A DNA stretch of 64,000 nucleotides, taken from NCBI GenBank assembly GCA_016342745.1, contig JAEINT010000022.1, forward strand, positions 1-64,000, given 5' to 3'. The stretch comes from Labilibaculum sp. Lineage in GTDB: Bacteria; Bacteroidota; Bacteroidia; Bacteroidales; Marinifilaceae. Below, in pieces: positions 7,949 to 16,335 of the stretch (within the stretch, counting starts at the first letter, position 1; every line of letters begins with the position of its first letter). The position numbers and the translations under genes are program-made. Under the pieces are notes generated by a model that did not search any database, was not told where the DNA came from, and saw only the letters and a list, made by a program, of their open reading frames with translations.

Positions 7949-10942
7949 TTAAATTCCAAGCTTTAACTGAAAAGCAAATGTTCTTGATTGAGGGAATGGG
8001 TAACGATATTCGGCAATACCATTTCTTCCGGACTCTCCACCTTCTTTATACCAAGTGTAAATGTTAGATACATTAACACCTATAGATGCATTTGCTAACT
8101 TGATTGACTCACAAATATGTCTCGGAAAACTGTAGTTTAATGAGATAGATCGTAAAGAGATATTGGTCTGATCGTATAAATATCTCGTGCTACTATCATT
8201 AAATTTTACATCTTGTGCTAAACGCGGAATATCAGTAATATCTCCAGGTTTTTGCCACCTATCCAATAAATTAATACTCTTATTATAGATATTTAACGAC
8301 AAAACTTTCTCCATATCTCTTGCTGCATAAGGCATCAATTTATCTGCTCCATACTCATAAGAAATCATAAAATTTAAATTGAATCCCTTATATGAGAAAC
8401 TATTTGAAAAGCCTCCGTTAAAATCAGGGTTACTTTTTCCAATAATGACTTTGTTTTCAAAATCACTTTTTAAAACACTACTTTCATCTGTTATCGAACC
8501 ATCTTTCATATACCACTGTGGATTACCATTATCTGGATTAACACCCGCATACTCATAACCCCTTATTAAAGAAGTAGATTCACCAACAATTAAACCTGCA
8601 TTTCCAGAAGTGAATTGATCTGAATAAGATGATAAGCGATCTAATCTGCTTTTATTGAATCCTACATTAAAGTTTGAGTTCCATCTTAGTTCTCCTAGTT
8701 TAATGTTGTTTGCTTTTAAAGTAAACTCAAAACCATAGTTGGTTAAATCGGCAGTATTTACCGAGATTCTATTCCAACCCGTTTCGGGTGGCACATTTAG
8801 CGACAGAATTCCATCTTTGGTTTTATTATTGTAGTATTCTACCTCTAAATTAAATTTCTTTAAGATTTTGGCTGTTAAACCAAGGTTGAACTTATAGGAC
8901 GATTGCCAACCTAAATCTTCGTTGGGTGCTGCATAAGGATTAGCAACCAACTTTCCATTATAATTTGAAGATGTATTGTAAGAATATAATCCTCTGGCAG
9001 AAAAAGTACCTACTTTAGCATTTCCCAGCTTACCATAGGAAGCTTTTAACTTTACAAAGTTGATGATATCATTTTCTATCCAGAAATTTTCTTTTGAAAG
9101 TATCCAAGATGCCCCAAGTGAAGCGAAATTTTCCACTTGCTGATCACCACCAAAATAAGAAGAAGCATCAGCTCGATAGTTAATTGACATGAAATATTTT
9201 TTGCAAAAATCGTAATTGAATCGACCAAAATAGGAACGCATTGCACTTTCACTTTCGCTAGATTTTACGTCACTATCCTCATCCTCTTTAGATTGGCCTA
9301 GGATTTTAATTTTTTCGGTTATTAAATTCTCTTCTTCACCAGTTGTACTGTTACTTTCATCGTGCTTAAGTTGAACACCTGCCGAAGCGCTAAAAGTATG
9401 ATGCTTGTAGGAACCATTGTACTCTAATTGAGTATAGCTAATCCAATTTCTATTCTCACTTCGTCTTTCTTTGATATATCCACCTTTATCATCTCCACGA
9501 CCATTTTCTTTAGAATAAAAAGTAAATTGTTTGGTATTCGTATAATCCAAACCAAACATACTCGACGATTTCAGGTTTTTGGTAATATTGATATCCAGTT
9601 TTAAACTGTTGTTGGAATAAAATTTTTCTGATTCATTAATGTTTTGCTCTAAATCTGCCAAAGGATTGGCATACGAGTCCATTATGATGTAATTACCATC
9701 CTCATCATAAATCGGAATATTTGGTTTAAAGGCATAAGTAGCAAAACCTAAATATTTATCTGAACTAAATGAACTAATACCACCATTATAAGATAGTCTG
9801 ACTCCTTTGGCCAATTCTGCATTCAAACTTATACGCGAAGTAATCGATTCTGAGTCATTCCCTTTGGTCGTCGTTTCATTGTCCTTGTATCCTAAAGATA
9901 AACGATATGTTACTTTTTCGCCACCTCCAGAAATACTCAAATTGGTTTGGTTTGATATCGCATTTTGAAGCGTTAAATCTCTCCAATTGGTATATACATC
10001 TGTACGACCTACCTTATCGGAAATACTCTCTTCTGAATAACCCGAATTGCGATAAAACTCTTCTGATAATTCAACAAACTGATCGGTATTCAAGTACTGA
10101 ACTTTATTAATCGGATTACTCAGGAGAGTTTTATGTGAAAAACTAACTCTTGTTTTTCCTTTTTTTCCTTTTTTAGTAGTTATTATAACAACACCATTTG
10201 CTGCATTAGCACCATAAATTGCCGCAGCCGAAGCATCCTTCAAGATCGATACCGAAGCGATATCCTCAGGATTAATTAAAGCCAAAGGATTGATTGTGAT
10301 TTGTTCATCGGCCGCTGCTCCTGACGCTTGATTTATATTCGGATTTAAAGCATCAATCAACGGAACTCCATCTAAAATGTACAAGGGCTCACTCGAGGCC
10401 GTTATGTTGGAACCTAAATCTGGCAAAGAACTATTACCTCGAATACGAACTTTCACCGGACTGTTCGGATTGCCATCTTCCGACTCTAAGTAAACACCCG
10501 CTACCTGACCTTCTAACATTTGATCAACACTTATGGCATTACTGTGTTTTAGTAAATCAGCAGATTTAACCTGCTCAACCGAACCAACAACCGCTTCACG
10601 TGATTTTACACTTCCGTAGCCTAAAACCACAACTTCTCCTAATTTTTGGTCTGCAGATTTTAATTTTACACTTACAACGGCTTGTCCTTTTACCGGAATA
10701 GCTTGCGTTTCGTATCCTATAAAAGAAAACAACAATACGGCATCAGCTTTACTTACTTTTAATGCATACTTTCCATCGATATCTGTGGTTACTCCATTCG
10801 ATGTTCCTTTCTCAAGCACTGTAACTCCAGGCATACCGAGTTTGTCTCCTGCCTCTACTACTTTTCCAGTTACCGTCAATCCTTGAGCAAAAACCTGAAA
10901 TTGAAGGCAAACTAAAAGTGCTATTAGATAAATTTTATTCAT
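7949..10942 (-). CDS. SusC/RagA family TonB-linked outer-membrane transporter
   Basis: A 997-residue TonB-dependent import channel. A signal peptide (to about residue 19, VFA-Q) is followed by a carboxypeptidase-regulatory-like domain (VTGKVVEAGDKLGMPGVTV to DGKYAL, about 23-95), the SusC-type LGEVVVLGYG segment, a plug domain with the family signature ILKDASAAAIYGANAANG, and a long beta-barrel ending QSRTFAFQLKLGI. It starts 15 bp after the stop of the upstream polyferredoxin gene and precedes SusD by 22 bp, which argues for one transcript. The barrel end is Ile rather than the usual aromatic residue. The substrate cannot be read from sequence; two proteases downstream suggest peptides or protein-bound cargo. 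Confidence 0.96.
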   Translation of the reverse strand: MNKIYLIALLVCLQFQVFAQGLTVTGKVVEAGDKLGMPGVTVLEKGTSNGVTTDIDGKYALKVSKADAVLLFSFIGYETQAIPVKGQAVVSVKLKSADQKLGEVVVLGYGSVKSREAVVGSVEQVKSADLLKHSNAISVDQMLEGQVAGVYLESEDGNPNSPVKVRIRGNSSLPDLGSNITASSEPLYILDGVPLIDALNPNINQASGAAADEQITINPLALINPEDIASVSILKDASAAAIYGANAANGVVIITTKKGKKGKTRVSFSHKTLLSNPINKVQYLNTDQFVELSEEFYRNSGYSEESISDKVGRTDVYTNWRDLTLQNAISNQTNLSISGGGEKVTYRLSLGYKDNETTTKGNDSESITSRISLNAELAKGVRLSYNGGISSFSSDKYLGFATYAFKPNIPIYDEDGNYIIMDSYANPLADLEQNINESEKFYSNNSLKLDINITKNLKSSSMFGLDYTNTKQFTFYSKENGRGDDKGGYIKERRSENRNWISYTQLEYNGSYKHHTFSASAGVQLKHDESNSTTGEEENLITEKIKILGQSKEDEDSDVKSSESESAMRSYFGRFNYDFCKKYFMSINYRADASSYFGGDQQVENFASLGASWILSKENFWIENDIINFVKLKASYGKLGNAKVGTFSARGLYSYNTSSNYNGKLVANPYAAPNEDLGWQSSYKFNLGLTAKILKKFNLEVEYYNNKTKDGILSLNVPPETGWNRISVNTADLTNYGFEFTLKANNIKLGELRWNSNFNVGFNKSRLDRLSSYSDQFTSGNAGLIVGESTSLIRGYEYAGVNPDNGNPQWYMKDGSITDESSVLKSDFENKVIIGKSNPDFNGGFSNSFSYKGFNLNFMISYEYGADKLMPYAARDMEKVLSLNIYNKSINLLDRWQKPGDITDIPRLAQDVKFNDSSTRYLYDQTNISLRSISLNYSFPRHICESIKLANASIGVNVSNIYTWYKEGGESGRNGIAEYRYPFPQSRTFAFQLKLGI

Positions 10943-10957
10943 AGATTGGTTATTTAA

Positions 10958-12847
10958 TTAGTCTAGTGGGTTAAGTTGGTTATCCAAAACAAAAGAGTAT
11001 GGGTTTTCTTTTTGTTCTATTTCTCCGGTTGTATAAACCAAAGTCATTTCATCTTTGCTAATCCAATCCAAAATTGCTTGAGGCTGAATCTTATCTTGTA
11101 TGTAATAAATTTTAAGCATTGGGTTCTCGTTATATGCAGCATCCATTCCTACAACTCCATCGTACTTTTTACCAATATGATTGGCTAACAAATTAAATTT
11201 ACCTTCATTTTTAGGCCAGTCTTTTACCTCAACACTTAAAGAACGAATCTGTTCTTTTGGATAAGATTTGATTTTATTGAAAGTGGATTTGTAATTTCTA
11301 AAGGTTCTTTTCATCAAACCAAGTCCATTAACAGGTACAGGTGATTTCACAACACCAGCGACTTGATATGGCGTATTGCGACCAACTTTCACAGAATTAA
11401 TTAGTCCTTCGATAGTTGCTTCGGTAATGCTTGCATCACAAAATGCCAACATTCTTATTTCCGTATCAAATTGAGTTTCTAATTGATATATTTTTGTACC
11501 TAATAATCTTTCAGCAATCTTCGCTAAATCGTCTTTTGAAATGTAGTGCTTGAAACGTAGTTTGTGAACGACAAGGTTTTGATCCAATGCAGGTGCTTCT
11601 ATAAATTGCTTAGAACGTGTATAAAGCATTTTACGAATTCCCAATTCACTAACTTTAGTTGTATCAAAAATAATGTTGGCAGAATGATCGCTGATGTAGG
11701 TAGATACACCTAAAATACCATCAACTTCTTTCATTTGGCGAACAAAACCCATCGAACTACTAAAGCAGGTAATATGACTTAAGTGTTCTAATTTAAATTC
11801 TTTTGAAGTTTCCATTTGTTCTGGGCTACCCCATGCTTTGGATACTGTTGGTAAATCGTATTGATTACCAATTACTAATCCAACAACAAACAAAACAACT
11901 ACTATTACCGATGGCAACCATTTTACATTTAACTTCTCGTTTAGGGTTAATGCTCCTTCTTTTGGACAAGCAGAAACACAATCACCACAAATGTTACAAT
12001 CAGGATGTTTCACCAACTCCAAATCAGCTACATCAATTCCTTGAGGACAAGATCTTGAACACAAACCACAATCGATACATGTATGAGGATGACGAATTAT
12101 CTTTAAAACTGATTGCTTTTTAGTCTGTATTTTGAATATCTCTAATGCATATCCCGCCAAGCAAATGATTCCAACAATGTATGCAACATCAATACCCACT
12201 TCGAAAAAATACATAGAGCTTAAAACAACAATTACAATTGCTACACCAACCCAGTATTTGAAAATATTTGAAATCGCTCCAAGAGGACACATATACTTGC
12301 ACCAAAATAATCTGAATACCACATTACCAATAACAAATATGGAAATTGAAATGGTAGCATATAAAAAGTTTACTCGATGGCCAAATAAGGTAATACTCGT
12401 ATAAAAAGGATCGTATTCCTTGCAAAAAAGCTCACCTGTTTTTAATGTAATTGTTAAGGTTAAAAACAGAAGTATGTATTTTAAACTTCGAAGAAGTTTA
12501 TCTGGAATTCCATTAATTTCTTTACGGATTTTAAAACGATCACCTATTTTCCCAAGAGCTTCGGAAACTGTTCCTAGTGGACAAAGATGACTGCAAAATA
12601 ATTTCCCCAACACCAATACAGTAAATATAAAAATAGCACCCAATACCATTTGAGTAACTGTCATATTACATGCAATTAATCCGTCTTGCATTAAAGTTAA
12701 TATGGCTTGGATTCCTCCCATTGGACAATACGCCTCAAAATCTACAACTCCTAAACCCAACTGATTCCCTATGAAAAAGAGAATAATAAGAGCTAATACA
12801 GAAAACTGTAATATATTTCTGAAAAGGCTAACTCGTTTTTTACTCAT
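10958..12847 (-). CDS. NapH/NosR-type membrane polyferredoxin with HMA-like C-terminal domains
   Basis: A 629-residue inner-membrane electron-transfer protein. Five or six membrane helices carry two NapH-type cysteine pairs (CSHLCP, C85/C89; CKYMCP, C183/C187). Two [4Fe-4S] ferredoxin motifs follow (C257-C260-C263-C267 and C284-C287-C290-C294), then another membrane helix (about 310-327). The remaining 300 residues look like two or three domains with the beta-alpha-beta pattern of heavy-metal-associated domains (for example EHLSHITCFSSSMGF then VDGILGVSTYISDHSANI); the usual CxxC is reduced to a single Cys361. It is the first gene of the SusCD series, 15 bp before SusC. Moving electrons outward to reduce an imported metal or cofactor is a reasonable inference, not shown. 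Confidence 0.85.
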   Translation of the reverse strand: MSKKRVSLFRNILQFSVLALIILFFIGNQLGLGVVDFEAYCPMGGIQAILTLMQDGLIACNMTVTQMVLGAIFIFTVLVLGKLFCSHLCPLGTVSEALGKIGDRFKIRKEINGIPDKLLRSLKYILLFLTLTITLKTGELFCKEYDPFYTSITLFGHRVNFLYATISISIFVIGNVVFRLFWCKYMCPLGAISNIFKYWVGVAIVIVVLSSMYFFEVGIDVAYIVGIICLAGYALEIFKIQTKKQSVLKIIRHPHTCIDCGLCSRSCPQGIDVADLELVKHPDCNICGDCVSACPKEGALTLNEKLNVKWLPSVIVVVLFVVGLVIGNQYDLPTVSKAWGSPEQMETSKEFKLEHLSHITCFSSSMGFVRQMKEVDGILGVSTYISDHSANIIFDTTKVSELGIRKMLYTRSKQFIEAPALDQNLVVHKLRFKHYISKDDLAKIAERLLGTKIYQLETQFDTEIRMLAFCDASITEATIEGLINSVKVGRNTPYQVAGVVKSPVPVNGLGLMKRTFRNYKSTFNKIKSYPKEQIRSLSVEVKDWPKNEGKFNLLANHIGKKYDGVVGMDAAYNENPMLKIYYIQDKIQPQAILDWISKDEMTLVYTTGEIEQKENPYSFVLDNQLNPLD

Positions 12848-13215
12848 AACAGTGATTAATTATTTTTTTTGATTCCAGCCGAAAAGTGCTAAACAATCTT
12901 TGCTCTATCGCTCCAAATTGCGATTTGAGACTTTGAATGAGGTGTCATTTCACAAATAGACACGTCCTACCTCCTGTATTTCAACCACTTTTAATCCTAA
13001 TTTGATTCACTCTAAAGAAGCTTGCAGAATTAATATTCGGATTTATTATCGATAAAAATTCGATTTTTGACCCTCTCTTAATTGTTGAACTACGAATCCT
13101 TATACTTATCCCATCATATGAGAGCACAAAGGTTGAAAACGGAGCATGTGTTTGCAATACCATAATCTTGGTATTCTTACAATCCGCAATCTTTTGCATT
13201 CATTTAAACAAAAAA
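12848..13215 (-). promoter_or_regulatory. Leader region of the polyferredoxin-SusCD operon
   Basis: This stretch must hold the start of the minus-strand operon, but I found no good TAnnTTTG box. It contains a short minus-strand frame beginning GTG at 12963 (or ATG at 12948) and ending at 12889, preceded at six bases by a perfect AGGAGG (12970-12975), which is rare in Bacteroidota. The arms gtgtc (12943-12947) and gacac (12959-12963) could form a hairpin over that start. A 72-codon minus-strand frame at 12981-13199 lacks protein-like features. A hairpin of AATACCA/TGGTATT type lies near 13155-13175. Confidence 0.3.
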
Positions 13216-13250
13216 AAAGAGCTAATACCTTAAATAGATATTAGCTCTTT
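13216..13250 (-). terminator. Rho-independent terminator of the secreted unknown gene
   Basis: A perfect 12-bp stem (13216-13227 with 13239-13250) with an 11-nt loop, 23 bp past the stop at 13274. On the minus strand it is followed by a run of T (the A-run 13211-13218 on the plus strand). Confidence 0.85.
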
Positions 13251-13273
13251 CCTGCCCAAATTGTATTGATTTG

Positions 13274-13900
13274 TTATCTTGGATTTTGATGGCGATTTTT
13301 TGCTTTTCTTTCAGCATGTCTTTCTTTGTGTAGTTTCTCAAAATCTTTTATTCTCTCAGGACTAGAACGCCAAGCCTGCTTCAAGAACATTTTATTAGTC
13401 ATGGTCAGAACATCTGGATTACTTGATGCTTTTGCCACCTTTTTCCTTAATTTCAACATTCGTTTTTTCATTGAGCCGTCCCACTTCTCTGGTTGTTTCA
13501 TATATGCATAGAATCGATAGGTATGCTCAACATTGTATTTTTCACAAAGCTTCTTTGCTTTTGATTCTGTAATCCAAAGATGATATGCTAATCTTTTAAA
13601 GCTATAGGTAATATGTCCTGTTGCAATTCGACACTTATGCCAATTGTTAAACTCTCCCATAGTTACAACACTAATGGAATCTTTCCACTCTTCTATCCTT
13701 TCTGGAATGAAACGATGTTGCTCAACAATTGACTGAAACTTCTCTGAAGAAATATGAATCTTAAAATTCTCATCCAAATGCTCATACTTGTGGCTTAAAT
13801 AATCGTAATCCAATTCTTCCTGCGTCACAGTCCTATTTTGTGCACTAAGACCTATGGAAATTAATAGTAGTGGAACAATCAGGAATTTAATACTTCTCAT
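13274..13900 (-). CDS. Secreted protein of unknown function
   Basis: I do not recognise this 208-residue protein. It begins with a clear signal peptide (MRSIKFLIVPLLLISIGLSAQ). The mature part is mostly helical and ends in a strongly basic tail (KLHKERHAERKAKNRHQNPR). It contains several Trp-rich helices (LAYHLWITESKAKKLCEKYN). There is no lipobox, membrane segment or catalytic motif. It has its own terminator and is flanked by unrelated genes on both sides, so it is probably transcribed alone. It is likely periplasmic. Confidence 0.75.
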   Translation of the reverse strand: MRSIKFLIVPLLLISIGLSAQNRTVTQEELDYDYLSHKYEHLDENFKIHISSEKFQSIVEQHRFIPERIEEWKDSISVVTMGEFNNWHKCRIATGHITYSFKRLAYHLWITESKAKKLCEKYNVEHTYRFYAYMKQPEKWDGSMKKRMLKLRKKVAKASSNPDVLTMTNKMFLKQAWRSSPERIKDFEKLHKERHAERKAKNRHQNPR

Positions 13901-14156
13901 ACACGTTTTGTTTTAGTAAATTATCTAGATCAAACAAAGGATTACAAGCGAACTAAATAATTATCAATTAGTAAAATTTTGTTTACTAAAAATAGAGGAT
14001 ATCACTTATGAAAGTTAGTGTATAAGAACCAAAATGTGTAGCATTTTAGAATATTGCACTCCTATTCAATTCATTTTGCATCAATTAGCCATTACTTAGA
14101 TTCTATCTAAAATAATATTGTAATTAAATGTTAAACTAAAAAAGGAATGAGAGTTT

Positions 14157-15266
14157 TTAATTAGAGCCTCTACTTTTTATGTACTCGGTAGGTGTTATTT
14201 CATGAAACTGCTTGAAAACTCTATTGAAGGAAGATTTTGAGTTGAATCCACATTCGTATGCCAAATAAAGCAAAGTTTGATCTTCGTGTGCATTTTGCTC
14301 AATTTGTTCAATGAAAAAATTGATTCGATAAGCATTAATAAAATCAGAATAAGATCGGTCGGTTACCCTGTTTATTAGCTGAGAAATTGTATGTTCTGGA
14401 ATGTTTATTTTCGATGACAATTTACGAAGCGTTAGGTCTCCATCTTTGAACAACTGATGTTCTTCTATGTAAGCACATATTTCATTGTATTGTTCCTCCT
14501 CTTGCTCCAAATAATCATCCAATTTCTTAAATCCTTCTGTTTCTGCCGCAGCTACATTCTCAAATGGATGTGCAAAAATATATGCATATTTGGTATACAT
14601 GTACACAAAGGAAATCACAAAAACAGAAACGATAATATTAATCAGCATTACCTGATCGATAACAAAATTGATTTCCAGACTATCTAGAATTCGAATCGTA
14701 AATACCGTAGCTAGAAGAATTAAAACACCATTCCCAATACTAAAAATCCATTTTACACCATATGGATTTGTCTGTTTAAACTGATTATCCTTTTTGATTT
14801 TCCATACAATAGAATATGCTGATCCAACGTAAGCTATAATGATTAGGAATTTCATATATACTGAAATTACAGCATAAATATTATCAGAATGTGAACAACC
14901 GCCTTCCTCTAAACAATCAACCAAGCCTAAAGACTTTGTTGTTGTTTTATAGCCCATATAAACTGCAAACGGAATAACATGAAGTAAGTCTTTCTTTTTA
15001 AATTGAAAGGTGGGATTTACCAGGCTTAACACATAAAAATAAAATACAGTCCCATGCAAAACATGACTGCCACATGCAAACTCATAAACCCAATGGAAAT
15101 CTTCGAATAAATTCTGAGAGGAAAGAAAAAATGTTAGTTCAGCAAGAAGCACCAACACCAACCAAAACACAAAAATGCGGTCAGAAATATGATTTATCTC
15201 ACGTGAAAAAATGGATGCCATAAAAAATATCAATATGGCCAAACATATTACAAATAAATAATCCAT
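14157..15266 (-). CDS. Membrane-anchored AraC family transcriptional regulator
   Basis: A 369-residue protein with six or seven hydrophobic helices in the N-terminal 230 residues (starting MDYLFVICLAILIFFM) and a C-terminal AraC-type double helix-turn-helix (about 270-369; LRKLSSKINIPEHTISQLIN and LAYECGFNSKSSFNRVFKQF). This architecture is common in Bacteroidota and is thought to sense something at the membrane and bind DNA directly. The ligand and target are unknown. It is a single gene with 256 bp and 210 bp of non-coding sequence on either side and reads divergently from the NYN gene, so control of neighbours is possible but not supported by any visible operator. Confidence 0.85.
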   Translation of the reverse strand: MDYLFVICLAILIFFMASIFSREINHISDRIFVFWLVLVLLAELTFFLSSQNLFEDFHWVYEFACGSHVLHGTVFYFYVLSLVNPTFQFKKKDLLHVIPFAVYMGYKTTTKSLGLVDCLEEGGCSHSDNIYAVISVYMKFLIIIAYVGSAYSIVWKIKKDNQFKQTNPYGVKWIFSIGNGVLILLATVFTIRILDSLEINFVIDQVMLINIIVSVFVISFVYMYTKYAYIFAHPFENVAAAETEGFKKLDDYLEQEEEQYNEICAYIEEHQLFKDGDLTLRKLSSKINIPEHTISQLINRVTDRSYSDFINAYRINFFIEQIEQNAHEDQTLLYLAYECGFNSKSSFNRVFKQFHEITPTEYIKSRGSN

Positions 15267-15419
15267 CTTATAATAATCCTTCTTTAACTTTTCTACCTTG
15301 CCTCTAAATCAGGTACAATCTTAATAATTTTTAAGCTTAGATACAAGATGTATAAAGCCCTAAAATCGTACTATTTACAAATACCGTTTCTTAAAATAAC
15401 ATAATTAACACTTTAAATA

Positions 15420-15453
15420 ATTGACAATTCTTCAATACAATTCCTTACCTTAG
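15420..15453 (+). promoter_or_regulatory. Probable promoter of the NYN-domain gene
   Basis: TTG at 15421-15423 and TACCTTAG at 15446-15453 (six of eight matches to TAnnTTTG), 22 bp apart, ending 23 bp before the start codon. The spacing fits the Bacteroidota housekeeping promoter; the -7 box is imperfect. Confidence 0.45.
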
Positions 15454-15476
15454 TAGTATATCAATTACGATAAACA

Positions 15477-16223
15477 ATGAAAGAAAAAACAGATTTAAAT
15501 CTTGCGGTATTAATTGATGCCGATAATATACCTTATAAAAACATTAAAGGGATGCTTGATGAGATTGCTAAGTTAGGGACTCCCAGCATTAAACGGATTT
15601 ATGGTGACTGGACGAGGCCAACAGTTGCTGGATGGAAGCCAGCACTTTTAGAGCATGCCATTACACCAATTCAACAATATTCTTATACCACTGGAAAGAA
15701 TGCAACCGACTCTGCCATGATTATTGATGCTATGGATATTTTACATAGCGACAAGGTTGACGGATTTTGTTTGGTCTCTAGTGATAGTGATTTTACTCGC
15801 TTGGCCACACGACTTCGTGAATCGAGCAAGTTGGTTATTGGTATTGGTGAAAAGAAAACACCAAATCCCTTTATTGTTGCTTGTGATAAATTCATCTACA
15901 TCGAAATTATTGGCGCAAAAGAAAATGAAGAAAAGAAAAAGGAACCATCTGCAAGCGATGCAAATAAATTCGATAAAATCGATAAAAAGTTCATTCGTCT
16001 TCTAAAAAATTCCATTGAGGATATTGCCGATGATGATGGTTGGGCATTCCTAGCTGAACTTGGTTCGTTAATCAACAAAAAGAAACCCGATTTCGATCCT
16101 CGAAACTATGGTTTCGCCAAATTAACTCCACTGATCAAATCAATGCAAAAGCATTTTGACATTGATGAAAGAGATAGTGGGAAGCGCAATATCAAACACA
16201 TATACGTGCGCATTAAAGAATAA
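15477..16223 (+). CDS. NYN-domain ribonuclease-like protein with C-terminal OST-HTH/LOTUS domain
   Basis: A 248-residue cytoplasmic protein. Residues about 8-140 form a NYN (PIN-like) nuclease fold of the LabA/MARF1 type, with the expected acidic residues in LIDADNIP, TDSAMIIDAMD and SSDSDFTRLA. Residues about 165-248 form an OST-HTH (LOTUS) domain (IRLLKNSIEDIADDDGWAFL to RNIKHIYVRI), which binds RNA, including G-quadruplex RNA in studied cases. A charged linker (about 148-160) joins them. The combination suggests an RNA-targeted endoribonuclease; its substrate in bacteria is not established. It has its own promoter-like boxes and a terminator, and no operon partner. Confidence 0.9.
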   Translation: MKEKTDLNLAVLIDADNIPYKNIKGMLDEIAKLGTPSIKRIYGDWTRPTVAGWKPALLEHAITPIQQYSYTTGKNATDSAMIIDAMDILHSDKVDGFCLVSSDSDFTRLATRLRESSKLVIGIGEKKTPNPFIVACDKFIYIEIIGAKENEEKKKEPSASDANKFDKIDKKFIRLLKNSIEDIADDDGWAFLAELGSLINKKKPDFDPRNYGFAKLTPLIKSMQKHFDIDERDSGKRNIKHIYVRIKE

Positions 16224-16300
16224 TTCTTAAACTTTTAAGGGGTGCATTGAACTGAATCAAATACACCCCGAAAAACACACTAACTAAATCATTGAATTGG

Positions 16301-16335
16301 CTTCCTTGTAATCGTTAAACAAGGAAGTTTTTTTA
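16301..16335 (+). terminator. Rho-independent terminator after the NYN gene
   Basis: A 9-bp stem (16301-16309 with 16319-16327) followed by a T-run to 16335. It overlaps the stop of the convergent aminopeptidase gene. A second, shorter hairpin of ggggtg/cacccc type lies upstream at 16239-16269. Confidence 0.8.

Noticed and set aside
7949-10942. Polysaccharide-utilisation locus around SusC/SusD
   Set aside because: No glycoside hydrolase, lyase or SusR/HTCS regulator is adjacent; the partners are proteases and a polyferredoxin.
12981-13199. A 72-codon minus-strand frame upstream of the polyferredoxin
   Set aside because: No recognisable motif; it includes a strong hairpin and is more likely part of a leader region.
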